From Mitsuaria sp. 7 (GTDB taxonomy: Bacteria; Pseudomonadota; Gammaproteobacteria; Burkholderiales; Burkholderiaceae_C): a DNA stretch of 64,000 nt. The translations under genes were made by a program, and so were the position numbers. Where the stretch lies: contig NZ_CP011514.1 of NCBI RefSeq assembly GCF_001653795.1, positions 5,638,727-5,702,726 on the forward strand, in the 5' to 3' direction. Every line of letters starts with the position of its first letter. The first letter of the stretch is position 1. This document shows, in pieces, positions 27,166-38,868 of this stretch. The notes beneath the pieces were generated by a model. It saw nothing but the letters and a program-made list of their open reading frames with translations, had not been told where the DNA came from and made no database searches.

Positions 27166-28017
27166 ATGCAAGAACATCAGAACTGGGGCGCAGAGGCCCT
27201 GTGGCAAGACCTGGAGCCGTTGCTGCCGGGGCTCAGCATCGAGGTGCTGGCGCGGGTCGAATCGACCAACGCCACGCTGATCGAGCGCGTGCGCCGGGAC
27301 GAGGGCACCGTGGCCGCCGGTCGCGCGGGCGATCGTCCGTACGGACGCCGCCAGCACGACCTGCACCCCTGCCTGCTGATCGCGGAACACCAGACCCACG
27401 GCCGCGGCCGGCAGGGCCGCGCCTGGCACAGCACGGCGGGCGCGTCGCTGACCTTCTCGCTGTCGATGCCGGTGGAGGTCGCGGACTGGTCCGGGCTGTC
27501 GCTGGTCGTCGGCGCGGCGATCGCCGAAGCGCTCGATCCCGACGGCAGCCGCCTGGGCCTGAAGTGGCCCAACGACCTGTGGCTCGACGAGCGCAAGCTC
27601 GGCGGCATCCTGATCGAGACGGTGCCCGCCGGCAGCTCGCGCATGGCGGTGGTCGGCGTGGGCCTGAACGTGTCGGACCGCGCGAAGGTCGCGGAGTCGC
27701 AACTCAACACCGGCTTCGCCTGCCTGCAGGAACTGATTCCCGACGTCACGCCGCCGCAGACGCTGGCGCGCCTGGCGCCGGCGCTGGTGAAGGCGCTGGC
27801 GGCGTTCCCGCAGACCGGCTTCGGCGCGTGGCGCGATCGCTTCGCGCGTCGCGACCTGCTGCAAGGCAAGGCGATCACGGCCGGCGCGCTGGAAGGCACC
27901 GGCGCGGGCGTGAGCGATCGCGGTGAACTGCTGATCGATACGCCGCAGGGCCGCCAGACGGTCAGCGGCGGCGAGGTCAGCGTGCGGCTCGGCGGCGCGT
28001 CCGCCGCACAGGGATAA
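27166..28017 (+). CDS. birA: Biotin--[acetyl-CoA-carboxylase] ligase (BirA catalytic type)
   Basis: A 283-residue enzyme that activates biotin as biotinyl-AMP and transfers it to carboxyl-carrier lysines. The signature motifs are HGRGRQGRAWHSTAGASLTF and LKWPNDLWLDERKLGGILIE, with the C-terminal cap domain after about 230. It lacks the N-terminal helix-turn-helix of E. coli BirA, so it is expected to be an enzyme only, not a repressor. An insertion with GRAGDRPYGRRQHDLHPC sits between the first strand and the glycine loop. A membrane-anchored SPOR-like gene follows after 6 bases; the coaX gene often found between them is absent. Confidence 0.9.
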   Translation: MQEHQNWGAEALWQDLEPLLPGLSIEVLARVESTNATLIERVRRDEGTVAAGRAGDRPYGRRQHDLHPCLLIAEHQTHGRGRQGRAWHSTAGASLTFSLSMPVEVADWSGLSLVVGAAIAEALDPDGSRLGLKWPNDLWLDERKLGGILIETVPAGSSRMAVVGVGLNVSDRAKVAESQLNTGFACLQELIPDVTPPQTLARLAPALVKALAAFPQTGFGAWRDRFARRDLLQGKAITAGALEGTGAGVSDRGELLIDTPQGRQTVSGGEVSVRLGGASAAQG

Positions 28018-28023
28018 GCCACG

Positions 28024-28716
28024 ATGCTGCGCGCCGCGGTCGCCCTGCTCTTCGTCATCAACGTGCTGGTGTTCGGCTGGAACAAGGGATGGATCGCCGG
28101 CGTGTCGTCCACTGCGCCGCGACTGGACCAGCAGATCAATCCGGAACGGCTGTCGCTGCTCAACCAGAAGGCGGTCACGCAACTCGCGGCACGCTCCTGC
28201 CTGGAACTGGGCCCGCTGATCGGCGATGAACTGCTCAAGCGCGCCAACGCAGCGTTGAGCGGGGCCGGGATTGCGGCGTCATCGATCGAGAGCAATGCCG
28301 TCAACACCGGCGGCGTGTGGGCGCTGGCCACGATCAAGATGCCCAGCAAGGACTTCCGCGAACGCAAGGAAGACACCTACCGCAGCGCCAAGATCGCGTT
28401 CGAGCCGCTGCAAGGTTTCCCCGACGAGCAGCCCACGCTGGTGCTCAGCAAGCACGACAGCGAAGCGGCGGCGCTGGCAGCGCTCGATGGCATGACCAAG
28501 CGCAACTACAAGGGCCTGCGCGTGATGCGCCTGCAAGAGCCCCTGCAGCAGACGACGCTGCGCCTGTCGCGGCTGGACAGCACCCAGTCCGGGAAGCTGA
28601 ATGCGCTGGCCAATCCGCCCTGGGGCGAGAAGCGCAAGGATTGCTCGGTGGAAGCGCCTGCGGCGTCCTCCGCGGCGAGCGCCGCGAACGGATCAGGGTC
28701 GGGCGCGAGCCGCTGA
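28024..28716 (+). CDS. Membrane-anchored protein with SPOR-like context
   Basis: A 230-residue protein. An N-terminal membrane anchor (AAVALLFVINVLVFGWNKGW) is followed by a soluble domain with SCLELGPLIGDELLKRANA and a Ser/Ala-rich tail. In Burkholderiales a sporulation-related-repeat (SPOR) protein often follows birA (sometimes with coaX between); the pattern VWALATIKMPSKDFRERKED and PTLVLSKHDSEAAALAAL resembles a SPOR-type or related peptidoglycan-binding fold, but similarity is weak. The role in cell-wall binding is inference from position. Confidence 0.6.
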   Translation: MLRAAVALLFVINVLVFGWNKGWIAGVSSTAPRLDQQINPERLSLLNQKAVTQLAARSCLELGPLIGDELLKRANAALSGAGIAASSIESNAVNTGGVWALATIKMPSKDFRERKEDTYRSAKIAFEPLQGFPDEQPTLVLSKHDSEAAALAALDGMTKRNYKGLRVMRLQEPLQQTTLRLSRLDSTQSGKLNALANPPWGEKRKDCSVEAPAASSAASAANGSGSGASR

Positions 28717-28794
28717 CAACACCTGACCCCTTCTCGCTTGCGAGAGAGCGCAACACATTGCGCTGGGTGCAACACGCAACCCTGGGTGCAACGA

Positions 28795-28849
28795 CTCCCT
28801 CTCCCGCTTGCGGGAGAGGGCAGGGGTGAGGGCCAGCGGCGGCGGAAGT
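28795..28849 (+). repeat. REP-like palindromic element, single copy
   Basis: A 55-base match, one mismatch, to 8424-8478. The core palindrome is CTCTCCCGCTTGCGGGAGAG, then CAGGGGTGAGGGCCAGCGG. A related but degenerate palindrome (CTCGCTTGCGAGAG) lies at about 28734-28747. It sits in the 299-base gap between the SPOR-like gene and the subtilase, which holds only repeats and a hairpin. Confidence 0.8.
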
Positions 28850-28904
28850 ACGGAGGCCCCTTGCGGGAGACCGCCTACCTGACTCGTGTGGCGCGTTGGC
28901 CGCC

Positions 28905-28947
28905 GAGGCATGAGGCCCCGGAGTCAAGCTCCGAAACCTCACGCCTC
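28905..28947 (-). other. Three-tier hairpin upstream of the subtilase stop
   Basis: Nested arms GAGGC/GCCTC, TGAGG/CCTCA and CGGAG/CTCCG, with one to three unpaired bases between the tiers and a 5-base loop. It may be the transcription end of the convergent subtilase and SPOR-like genes. No T-run. Confidence 0.5.
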
Positions 28948-29015
28948 ACCGTCCCCCATCACTTCCGTACTGCCCCGGTTTTGCTACCGAGGACTTCGTC
29001 GGGCTCTCGGCTCGA

Positions 29016-30800
29016 TTACTTCGAGCGGATCTTGGCGAGACGCGGCTTCGGCCAACGCAACGCCACGATCGCCAGGACCAATGCAGCGAGCCACAGGCCG
29101 CTCATCGCGCCACCGCCACCGCCACCGCTGGACGGCGTGTCAGTCGTCGTGGGGGTCGAGGCAGGCGTCGAGGGCGGCGTTGCCGCCGGCGTCACCGCCA
29201 ACACCGCCGCATTCGCATCCAGCATCCCGGCGCCGCAGGTGCTGGTCGTGCAGTTGCACTCGAGCTGCGGCTGCGCGCTGTTGCCAGCCACGCACTGCGC
29301 GACGCCCGCCGTGGCTGTGGGGAAGGCCCGCGCCGACGACTGCAGCGCGGTCTTGATCTTGGCCGGCGTCAGCGTCGGATCCACCTGCAGCATCAGCGCG
29401 ACCGTGGCGCTGACCAAGGGCGTCGAGAAGCTCGTGCCGGTACCGGTGTAGTTGAAAGCGGCGCTGCCCGCGACCGGGGTCGTCGTGCCGCTGTTGGTGG
29501 TGGAGAGGATCGGATACAGGCAGGCGCCGGTCGAATTGACGCAGTTGCCACCCGGCGCGCTGATCGTCACCTGCGGCCCGAGGTTGGAGAAGCCGACCTT
29601 GGTGCCCGAATGACGCAGGCCCGCCACCGCGATGACGTTGTTGCAATTCGCCGGCGTGCCGACGTTGATGCCGCCCTCCTTGGTCGGATCGTCGTTCTCG
29701 ACGCCGTTGCCTGCCGCCGCGACGACCGTCGCGCCGGCCGAGACCGCCGCGGTGATCGCGTCCTGATAGGTGCTGGAGCAAGCCCCGTCACCGCCCAGGC
29801 TCATGTTGATGACCTTGGCCGGGAAGTTGTTGGTGGGGAGGCCCGGCACGGTGATGCCCGCCGCCCAGCGCATGCCCGCGGCGATGTCGGAGGCCCAGCC
29901 GCCGCACTTGCCCAGCACGCGCACCGGCAGGATCTTGGCCCCGTAGGCCAGGCCGGCCATGCCCTGGTTGTTGTTGGTGATGGCCGCGATCAGGCCCGAC
30001 ACGCGCGTGCCGTGCCAGGAGCTGTTGCCGATGTCGTCCGCCGTGCAGCTGCTGCCCAGCCGGCCGCTGTCGATGTCGGACTGGCTGACCCAGTCGCCGG
30101 GATCGCTCGGGTCGCTGTCGGCGCCGTCGCCGTCGTTGGCGGTCGCGATCACGCTGGTGCCGCTGTTGCCGAAGCCGATCATGTCGTAGCCCTGGACGAA
30201 CTGGCCGGCCAGGTCCGGGTGGTCCATGCGCGCGCCGGTGTCCAGCACCGCGACGACGACACCCGTGCCCGTCGACTTGTCCCACGCAGCCGGCGCGTTG
30301 ATTGACGAGAGCACCGTCGAATCAGGCGCCTTCAGGTACCACTGGCCCGCGGTGACGCCATTCGCGGCGGCGGTTGCGTACAGCGGATCGTTGGGCACGG
30401 AGAAATGCTTCTGCCAGCGGTCGACCTCGACCGACTCGACGTCGCTATCGGCGGCCAGCCGCTTGGCGAGCTCCGCGGAGCTCATGCCGCTGGCGGTGTA
30501 GACGTGGGTGCGGCTGTCCAGGCTGCGACGCGCGTGCAGCGTGGCCGCATGTCTGAGGCCGAGCGTGGTGCCGCGCACCTGCGCGATGTCTTTCGCTTCG
30601 GAGGCCGTCGCGCGCACCGCGAGCGGCCTGGCCTTGACCGCGTCCGCCTGCGCCTTGAAGCGCACGATGACGCGCGCGAAATCGGGCTGCTGATCCGGCT
30701 TCAGGGCCACGGCGGTGGCTGCGCCGGCGGTGCCGACTCCGAACAACCCGAACACAGCCACGACAGTAGCCAGACGCTTCGGCAAAGACAGCACGGACAT
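29016..30800 (-). CDS. Exported S8 subtilisin-like protease with C-terminal sorting tail
   Basis: A 594-residue protease with a signal peptide (TVVAVFGLFGVGTAGAATAV), an inhibitor-like propeptide (about 35-140) and the S8 domain. The triad is Asp in VVVAVLDTGARMDHPDL (about 187), His in SSWHGTRVSGLIA (about 262) and Ser in GTGTSFSTPLVSATV (about 457), with several Cys pairs. The C-terminus is Thr/Pro-rich, then a Gly run (GGGGGGAMSG), a hydrophobic helix and a basic end (RWPKPRLAKIRSK). This resembles the tripartite GlyGly-CTERM signal processed by rhombosortase, although no sortase is in view. ATG 30800 is preceded by GTGGAG. Confidence 0.92.
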   Translation of the reverse strand: MSVLSLPKRLATVVAVFGLFGVGTAGAATAVALKPDQQPDFARVIVRFKAQADAVKARPLAVRATASEAKDIAQVRGTTLGLRHAATLHARRSLDSRTHVYTASGMSSAELAKRLAADSDVESVEVDRWQKHFSVPNDPLYATAAANGVTAGQWYLKAPDSTVLSSINAPAAWDKSTGTGVVVAVLDTGARMDHPDLAGQFVQGYDMIGFGNSGTSVIATANDGDGADSDPSDPGDWVSQSDIDSGRLGSSCTADDIGNSSWHGTRVSGLIAAITNNNQGMAGLAYGAKILPVRVLGKCGGWASDIAAGMRWAAGITVPGLPTNNFPAKVINMSLGGDGACSSTYQDAITAAVSAGATVVAAAGNGVENDDPTKEGGINVGTPANCNNVIAVAGLRHSGTKVGFSNLGPQVTISAPGGNCVNSTGACLYPILSTTNSGTTTPVAGSAAFNYTGTGTSFSTPLVSATVALMLQVDPTLTPAKIKTALQSSARAFPTATAGVAQCVAGNSAQPQLECNCTTSTCGAGMLDANAAVLAVTPAATPPSTPASTPTTTDTPSSGGGGGGAMSGLWLAALVLAIVALRWPKPRLAKIRSK

Positions 30801-31019
30801 GCGGAAACTCCACAAAACTGAGCTAACCAGTTTAGGGGCGAGGCTGCTAAGAAATTGCTAATGAGCCGACACATTTGCTGCGAGGCACCACCTCCAAAGG
30901 GGGATTCATCACGCAAAGAGGAGTCATCCACGGACGAAGTGGTGACCGTTCGTATCAGAGGGGGTCTGGGGCCTTCCGAAGGCGTTGCGAGGTGTTTCCG
31001 GAGAGGCCGCGGCGGAAAC

Positions 31020-31045
31020 GAAAAAGCCCCGCCAGGGCGGGGCTT
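31020..31045 (-). terminator. Rho-independent terminator of gap
   Basis: The arms AAGCCCCGCC and GGCGGGGCTT enclose a 2-base loop. The minus-strand read-out ends TTTTTCG. It is 41 bases past the gap stop. Confidence 0.9.
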
Positions 31046-31086
31046 CGGAAGGCGGGAACGAGGCCCGCCTGTGTCGTTGACGTCGC

Positions 31087-34462
<3,376 letters not shown>

Positions 34463-34499
34463 GGTGGTGGTCTCGGGCAGTTGGGGCAAACCCGGCATT

Positions 34500-34624
34500 C
34501 TAGTGACCCTCCGCGAACTCGCTTTGGGCGCCCCGCTTTGTTGCGAATCCTCGCCATAGCTGGGCTATGGCTCCGGTTCGCGCCTAGCGGTGCATCCCAA
34601 AGCGAGTCCGCGGCGGGTCACTAG
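34500..34624. repeat. 125-bp MITE-like palindrome
   Basis: The 29-base terminal arms (34500-34528 and 34596-34624) match as inverted repeats with two mismatches. Both ends read CTAG, which may be target-site bases. Nested inside are GCGAA/TTCGC and a perfect GCCATAGC-TGG-GCTATGGC hairpin. No coding potential. It separates the divergent tkt and MurU-like genes. Confidence 0.8.
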
Positions 34625-34678
34625 AGGGAGCGGTGGGACGGAACACTACACTCGCGCTCGAAATTTCCTGGATTGACG

Positions 34679-35371
34679 ATGCGAGCCATGATCCTCGCGG
34701 CCGGGCGCGGCGAGCGCATGCGGCCGCTGACCGACCAAACGCCCAAGCCCTTGCTGAAGGTGCGAGGCAAGCCGCTGATCGAGTGGCACATCGAGGCCTT
34801 CGCGCGTGCCGGCATCCGGGACATCGTGATCAACACGGCGTGGCTGCACGAGCAGTTCGAGGCGACGCTGGGCGACGGCGCGCGATTCGGCGTGACGCTG
34901 CATTACAGCCACGAAGGCGAGCGCTACGGCCGCGCGCTGGAGACGGGTGGTGGCATCGCGACGGCGCTGGATCTGCTGTGCGCGGACGGCGAGGACGCGT
35001 TCTGGGCGGTGTCGGCGGACATCTTCATTCCTGACTTCGAGTTCGATGCGGCGCAGGCCGCGGCCTTCGCGGCGAGCCCGCTGCTGGCGCACCTGTGGTT
35101 CGTGCCGAAGCAGCCGCGCCATCCGACGGGCGACTTCGGTATCGACGCTGCAGGCTTCGCCACGATCGATGGCGACCTTGAGGTTTACAGCAACATCGGC
35201 CTCTACAAGCGCGCGTTTTTCGACGGCGTGCAACCGGGAGAGCACCAGCGCATCCGCGCGAGCCTCGACCGCGCGATCCACGCGCGAGCCGTGACGGCCG
35301 AGCTCTACACCGGGCCGTGGGCGAATGTGGGATCGCCGGAGCAGTTGGAAGAGCTCAACGCGCGGGGATGA
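34679..35371 (+). CDS. murU: MurU-like sugar-1-phosphate nucleotidyltransferase
   Basis: A 230-residue nucleotidyltransferase. The N-terminal signature is MRAMILAAGRGERMRPLTDQ with TPKPLLKVRGKPLIEW, followed by the ETGGGIATAL loop, the catalytic-metal aspartate in FWAVSADIFIPDFEF and the tail WANVGSPEQLEEL. This is the short form without an acyltransferase domain, like MurU (N-acetylmuramate-1-phosphate uridylyltransferase) of the Pseudomonas cell-wall recycling route. An aminoglycoside-phosphotransferase-like amgK gene normally precedes murU, but here the upstream neighbour is a palindrome and tkt, so amgK must be elsewhere. The specific substrate is thus inferred. ATG 34679 was chosen. Confidence 0.82.
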   Translation: MRAMILAAGRGERMRPLTDQTPKPLLKVRGKPLIEWHIEAFARAGIRDIVINTAWLHEQFEATLGDGARFGVTLHYSHEGERYGRALETGGGIATALDLLCADGEDAFWAVSADIFIPDFEFDAAQAAAFAASPLLAHLWFVPKQPRHPTGDFGIDAAGFATIDGDLEVYSNIGLYKRAFFDGVQPGEHQRIRASLDRAIHARAVTAELYTGPWANVGSPEQLEELNARG

Positions 35372-35442
35372 AATCGAGTCTGTCGACGACCTGACAAGAC
35401 CTGGCACTTTGGTGGGAAGTGCATCCCCCACGCGACCCCACG

Positions 35443-35640
35443 ATGGCGGAACTGCCGGAGCTGTTTGATTTTTATCAGAGAGTGAGTCCGCGTGCGGTTG
35501 CACGATGCACGCAGGTGCTTCAAACACACCAGCGCTCCAGCCTTCGCGATCAAAGCGAGGCTCTTCCCGTACTTATGGTTTACGGGCGAGATGGGTCATT
35601 CCGTGAGGGTGACCACACGACGGAGTGCTGCGTGGTTTGA
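35443..35640 (+). CDS. Doubtful 65-residue open frame, AT-richer accessory region
   Basis: A possible small protein (starting MAELPELFDFYQRVS, ending TTECCVV) in the 361-base stretch 35372-35732. No family and no clear ribosome site. The frame contains an FNR-like box, so it may be non-coding regulatory DNA instead. Confidence 0.2.
   Translation: MAELPELFDFYQRVSPRAVARCTQVLQTHQRSSLRDQSEALPVLMVYGRDGSFREGDHTTECCVV
35465..35478. promoter_or_regulatory. FNR/Anr-like box A
   Basis: TTGAT-TTTT-ATCAG, one base off the FNR consensus TTGAT-N4-ATCAA, extended by AGAG on the right as in box B (36328-36341). It is 255 bases before the next reasonable start (35733), so its target is uncertain. Confidence 0.4.
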
Positions 35641-35732
35641 CATCTCGCCCACCCCTTCGATTTGATCGACCGCATGTCGCGGCTCGGCAATCGAAGCCGG
35701 TGGTTTCCAAAGTTCTTCGGAGTCTTACGAAC

Positions 35733-36104
35733 ATGGGAACCCTGCATCAAACGCGTACCCACGAAGCGCGCGGTCCGATCCGCGATCGCCGTCCGCTGGC
35801 GGGCTGCGACCTCGGCTCGCTCATCAGCCTTCAAAACGAATGGGGCATGAGCGACGCACAGCTCTTCGGCCTGCGCCTCGGCGCCGACGCGGTCTGCCTG
35901 CGCACGGACGTGTCCGTCGCCTCGGCGATCGCCAACCTGCGTCACACGCTGGTGTCCGCAGCGGCGACGCTGTCGATGGTCGAGGACAACTGCGTGGAGG
36001 GCGATCCCTCTCGCCACGTGGTCGAGAGCGTGCGCCAGTCGCTGCGCGAAGGCCTCGGCATGCTGGGCATCGTCGGCCGCGCAGTCGACGAGGTGCCTGT
36101 TTGA
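35733..36104 (+). CDS. Hypothetical 123-residue protein, DUF3077/DUF6124-like pattern
   Basis: I do not recognise it with confidence. The second half (AIANLRHTLVSAAATLSMVE ... ESVRQSLREGLGMLGIVG) has the helix spacing of the small Pseudomonas DUF3077/DUF6124 proteins, a loose resemblance. The N-terminal half is charged and likely disordered. A GGAG-like sequence precedes ATG 35733. Its stop codon lies inside a 27-base palindrome. It belongs to the AT-richer accessory stretch. Confidence 0.5.
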   Translation: MGTLHQTRTHEARGPIRDRRPLAGCDLGSLISLQNEWGMSDAQLFGLRLGADAVCLRTDVSVASAIANLRHTLVSAAATLSMVEDNCVEGDPSRHVVESVRQSLREGLGMLGIVGRAVDEVPV

Positions 36105-36126
36105 GATCGCAATTTGCGATCTCAAA
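36100..36126. repeat. 27-base palindrome spanning a stop codon
   Basis: The arms TTTGAGATCGCAA and TTGCGATCTCAAA are separated by a single T and overlap the TGA of the preceding gene. It could be a terminator-like hairpin or a protein-binding site. Confidence 0.65.
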
Positions 36127-36160
36127 GGATGAAGCATCGCAATTGAATTGGGGGAGGAAT

Positions 36161-36190
36161 CGAAGGGCGCAGTGCAGACTGCGCCCTTCG
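36161..36190 (+). terminator. GC-rich hairpin, possible terminator
   Basis: Perfect 13-base arms CGAAGGGCGCAGT and ACTGCGCCCTTCG around the loop GCAG. No T-run follows, so termination efficiency is uncertain. The rest of the 356-base gap (36105-36460) holds this hairpin, a fragment resembling a zinc-ribbon WCSFCGQDL, and an FNR-like box. Confidence 0.6.
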
Positions 36191-36327
36191 TCGCTTCATG
36201 AGACGAAGTTGGAGCAGAAAAGGCGAGCCGGTGCCGCGGATCCACCGAGACCGCGCAACAGATTGGTGCAGCTTCTGTGGACAAGACCTGACCCTCCTCC
36301 CACCTAGGAAGGAAGCGCCAGAAGTCT

Positions 36328-36341
36328 TTGATTTAAATCAG
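36328..36341. promoter_or_regulatory. FNR/Anr-like box B
   Basis: TTGAT-TTAA-ATCAG, one base off TTGAT-N4-ATCAA, flanked by TTTGAT and AGAG as in box A. It lies about 120 bases upstream of the AAA ATPase start (36461), a plausible distance for an activator site. Confidence 0.5.
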
Positions 36342-36460
36342 AGAGCGTTCGGGTCGATGCGCAGAGCATGCGTACTTGTGATTCCGATTGCGGCTCGACA
36401 AACGAGAGCGGCGGTTGAGATCTCGTTCAGCCTCGTTGAATCGATCTGGAGAAGTAACCC

Positions 36461-37642
36461 GTGCCCATCTTCCATCGCACCGCGCTGGCTCAGGAGCTGG
36501 CGACCCACATCCTGGACGACGACCTTGCACCTGCACGGTCCGGCCTTTTTCTCGGCGCCCGTCGTCGCACCGGCAAGTCGACGTTCCTGCAGCAGGACCT
36601 CTGCCCCGAGCTCAAGCGCCGCGGCGCTATCGTCATCTACGCTGACCTCTGGGAGGAGCGCGACCAGGATCCCGGTGACGTCATCATTGAAGCCATCCGC
36701 GAAGAACTCGCTCGGCATGAAAGCGTCGTCATGCGCTTTGCGCGTTCGGCCGGCATGGAGCGAGTGAACATGGGTGGGGTCGCCTTCACCATGGATCGGG
36801 TCGGCCTCGGAAAGCAGGTGTCGCTGGCGAAGGCATTGGCCATGCTCTCAGATGAGTGCCAACGAATGATCGTGCTCATCGTCGATGAGGCGCAGCATGC
36901 GATCACGACGGACAAGGGAAGCAACGCGCTCTATGCGTTGAAGGCCGCTCGGGACAAACTGAACATGGGGCCGCACCACGGCCTTCGGATCGTGGCCACT
37001 GGATCGAATCGCGACAAGCTGGCCATGCTGGTGGAATGGAAGGATCAGGCATTCTTCTGCGCTCCGATGAAGGAGTTTCCTCCGCTCGGCGTCGACTACC
37101 TGAACTGGATTTGCGCGCGTGCACCGGCCTCCGCGGCGTTGAAGGCGGGAGCGTTGTCCACGCTCTTCGAGCGCTCGGGCTACCGGCCTGAATGGATGCA
37201 GATCGGCCTGAACGCACTTGCTGTGCGAGACAACTGGACCCCGGAAGAGGCGGCAGCGGTGTTTGCCGAGGCCATCGAGTCACGGGCCGATTCGCGCATT
37301 CAGAACCTGCTGGCGTTGATCGGACTGCTCAGCCCGCTTCAGTCGGCGGTACTCCGCGTGCTGGCCGCACAGGGCCGGCGTTTCGTACCGTTCTGGAACC
37401 GTACTTTGGAGACCTTTCGATTGGTGATTGAGCAGGACGACGGTAATGATGTCGACGAACCGATCAACGTCGAGACCGTTCAACAGGCCCTGGATGCGCT
37501 CAAGGACAAGGGATTTCTCTGGCGCTCCGTCCACGGCGTCTATGCCCTGGAGGAGTTCGGCATTCGTGAGGCGCTGGAGGAGGGGCGCCTGCTGACGGAG
37601 TCGACGCAACGTGTCACGCTGATGGGGAGCCAAGCCGTATGA
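36461..37642 (+). CDS. AAA-type ATPase, accessory-region gene
   Basis: A 393-residue ATP-binding protein. The P-loop is FLGARRRTGKSTFLQ (about 32-42) and the Walker B motif RMIVLIVDEAQH (about 134-145), followed by a sensor-type asparagine in IVATGSNRDK and a C-terminal winged-helix-like segment (VQQALDALKDKGFLWRSVHG). The GTG start at 36461 has GGAG nine bases upstream. The family is close to bacterial AAA/STAND-like ATPases in mobile or defence regions, but its partner is not visible: neither flanking gene is an obvious effector. AT-richer than the backbone. Confidence 0.72.
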   Translation: MPIFHRTALAQELATHILDDDLAPARSGLFLGARRRTGKSTFLQQDLCPELKRRGAIVIYADLWEERDQDPGDVIIEAIREELARHESVVMRFARSAGMERVNMGGVAFTMDRVGLGKQVSLAKALAMLSDECQRMIVLIVDEAQHAITTDKGSNALYALKAARDKLNMGPHHGLRIVATGSNRDKLAMLVEWKDQAFFCAPMKEFPPLGVDYLNWICARAPASAALKAGALSTLFERSGYRPEWMQIGLNALAVRDNWTPEEAAAVFAEAIESRADSRIQNLLALIGLLSPLQSAVLRVLAAQGRRFVPFWNRTLETFRLVIEQDDGNDVDEPINVETVQQALDALKDKGFLWRSVHGVYALEEFGIREALEEGRLLTESTQRVTLMGSQAV

Positions 37643-37731
37643 GGCGGCACGCGGGCTGGATGCCACGCATTCGGCCCGAGAGCAGCAACCCGCGGCGACC
37701 TTCTACGTGAGAGTCGCCGCGATCAAGCCAC

Positions 37732-38868
37732 TCACCGCGCCGAGCCCACCGGCCTCCCGGCCCAGCGCTCACACTGCTGCCGCACCAGCTCATTCAGCAG
37801 CTGTTCCTTCTCCACGACCCCGCGCGCCCACGTCGCGTCGTTGCCCTGCCAGCGCATCTCCTCGCGCACATACCGCAGCGCCGGCTCCGCCTTCAGCGCG
37901 ACCGCATGCGGCTCCAGCGCATGCAGCGTGACGTTCAGGTCCTCACGCAAGCTGCGGTGCTCACCGCTCTTCGGATCGACGAAGGTACCGTCCAGCCCGA
38001 ACCGGCAGGCCTGGAACCGGTTGAACGTGTAGGGCAGGTAGTCGTCCTCATGCAGTTCGAAAGGCTTGTCGTGCGAGATCCACCTTGCCAGGCACTGGAT
38101 CAGCGCCGCCAGCGCCGAGGCCTTCTCGATCGTCAGCGGCGTGTCGAGCACCCGCACCTCGATCGTCCCGTACTCGGGCTTGGGCCGGATGTCCCAGTAG
38201 AAGTCCTTCATGCTCTTCACGACGCCCGTGTGGGTCATCTTCTCGAAGAACACCAGGAAGTCGTCCCAGGTCAGCACGAAGGGCGCGCGCCCCGACAGCG
38301 GGAACGCGAACACCGAGTTCAGACGCGCCGAATGGAAGCCGGTGTCATTCCCCTGCACATACGGCGAGGACGCCGACAGCGCGATCAGATGCGGGATGAA
38401 ACGCGACAGCCCGTGCAGCAGTCGCAGCGCATGGTCCGGGCCTTCGCAGCCGATGTGCACGTGCTGCCCGAACACCGTGAACTGCTTGCTCAGGTAGCCG
38501 TACAGCGACGAGATCTCCTGGAAGCGCGGCTTGTCGAAGATGCGCTGCTTGCTCCAGTGCTGGTACGGGTGCGTGCCGCCGCCCGACAGCCCGAGGTTGA
38601 GCCGATCGGCGCTGCGCACCAGCGCATCGCGCGTGGTGGTCAGCTGCTCCAGCACCTGCTCGTAGTTCGTGCAGACGTTGGTGCAGAGCTCGATCATGCT
38701 GTCCGTGATCTCGGGCGTGACGTCGCCCGGCACGGTCTCGCCCTTCATTACCCGCAGCAGATCTTTCGAACCCGGCATCAGGTCGTAGTCGTGACGGTTG
38801 ACGATCTGGAGTTCGAGCTCCACCCCCATCGTCAGGGGCTTGGAAATGGCAAATGGTTCGAGGCTCAT
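37732..38868 (-). CDS. ybdK: YbdK-type carboxylate-amine ligase (glutamate-cysteine ligase 2 family)
   Basis: A 378-residue GCS2-family enzyme. Signatures are [19 protein letters not shown] at the start, [18 protein letters not shown], and [20 protein letters not shown], with metal and substrate carboxylates in [14 protein letters not shown]. In E. coli YbdK has weak glutamate-cysteine ligase activity, and the natural substrate is uncertain. The ATG overlaps the antiporter stop by four bases (ATGA), so the two are co-translated; whether they cooperate is not known. Confidence 0.9.
   Translation of the reverse strand: MSLEPFAISKPLTMGVELELQIVNRHDYDLMPGSKDLLRVMKGETVPGDVTPEITDSMIELCTNVCTNYEQVLEQLTTTRDALVRSADRLNLGLSGGGTHPYQHWSKQRIFDKPRFQEISSLYGYLSKQFTVFGQHVHIGCEGPDHALRLLHGLSRFIPHLIALSASSPYVQGNDTGFHSARLNSVFAFPLSGRAPFVLTWDDFLVFFEKMTHTGVVKSMKDFYWDIRPKPEYGTIEVRVLDTPLTIEKASALAALIQCLARWISHDKPFELHEDDYLPYTFNRFQACRFGLDGTFVDPKSGEHRSLREDLNVTLHALEPHAVALKAEPALRYVREEMRWQGNDATWARGVVEKEQLLNELVRQQCERWAGRPVGSAR

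Noticed and set aside
36198-36460. A small gene with a WCSFCGQDL zinc-ribbon-like fragment
   Set aside because: Only one CxxC pair, no ribosome site and the frame overlaps the AAA ATPase in another phase; too weak to call.
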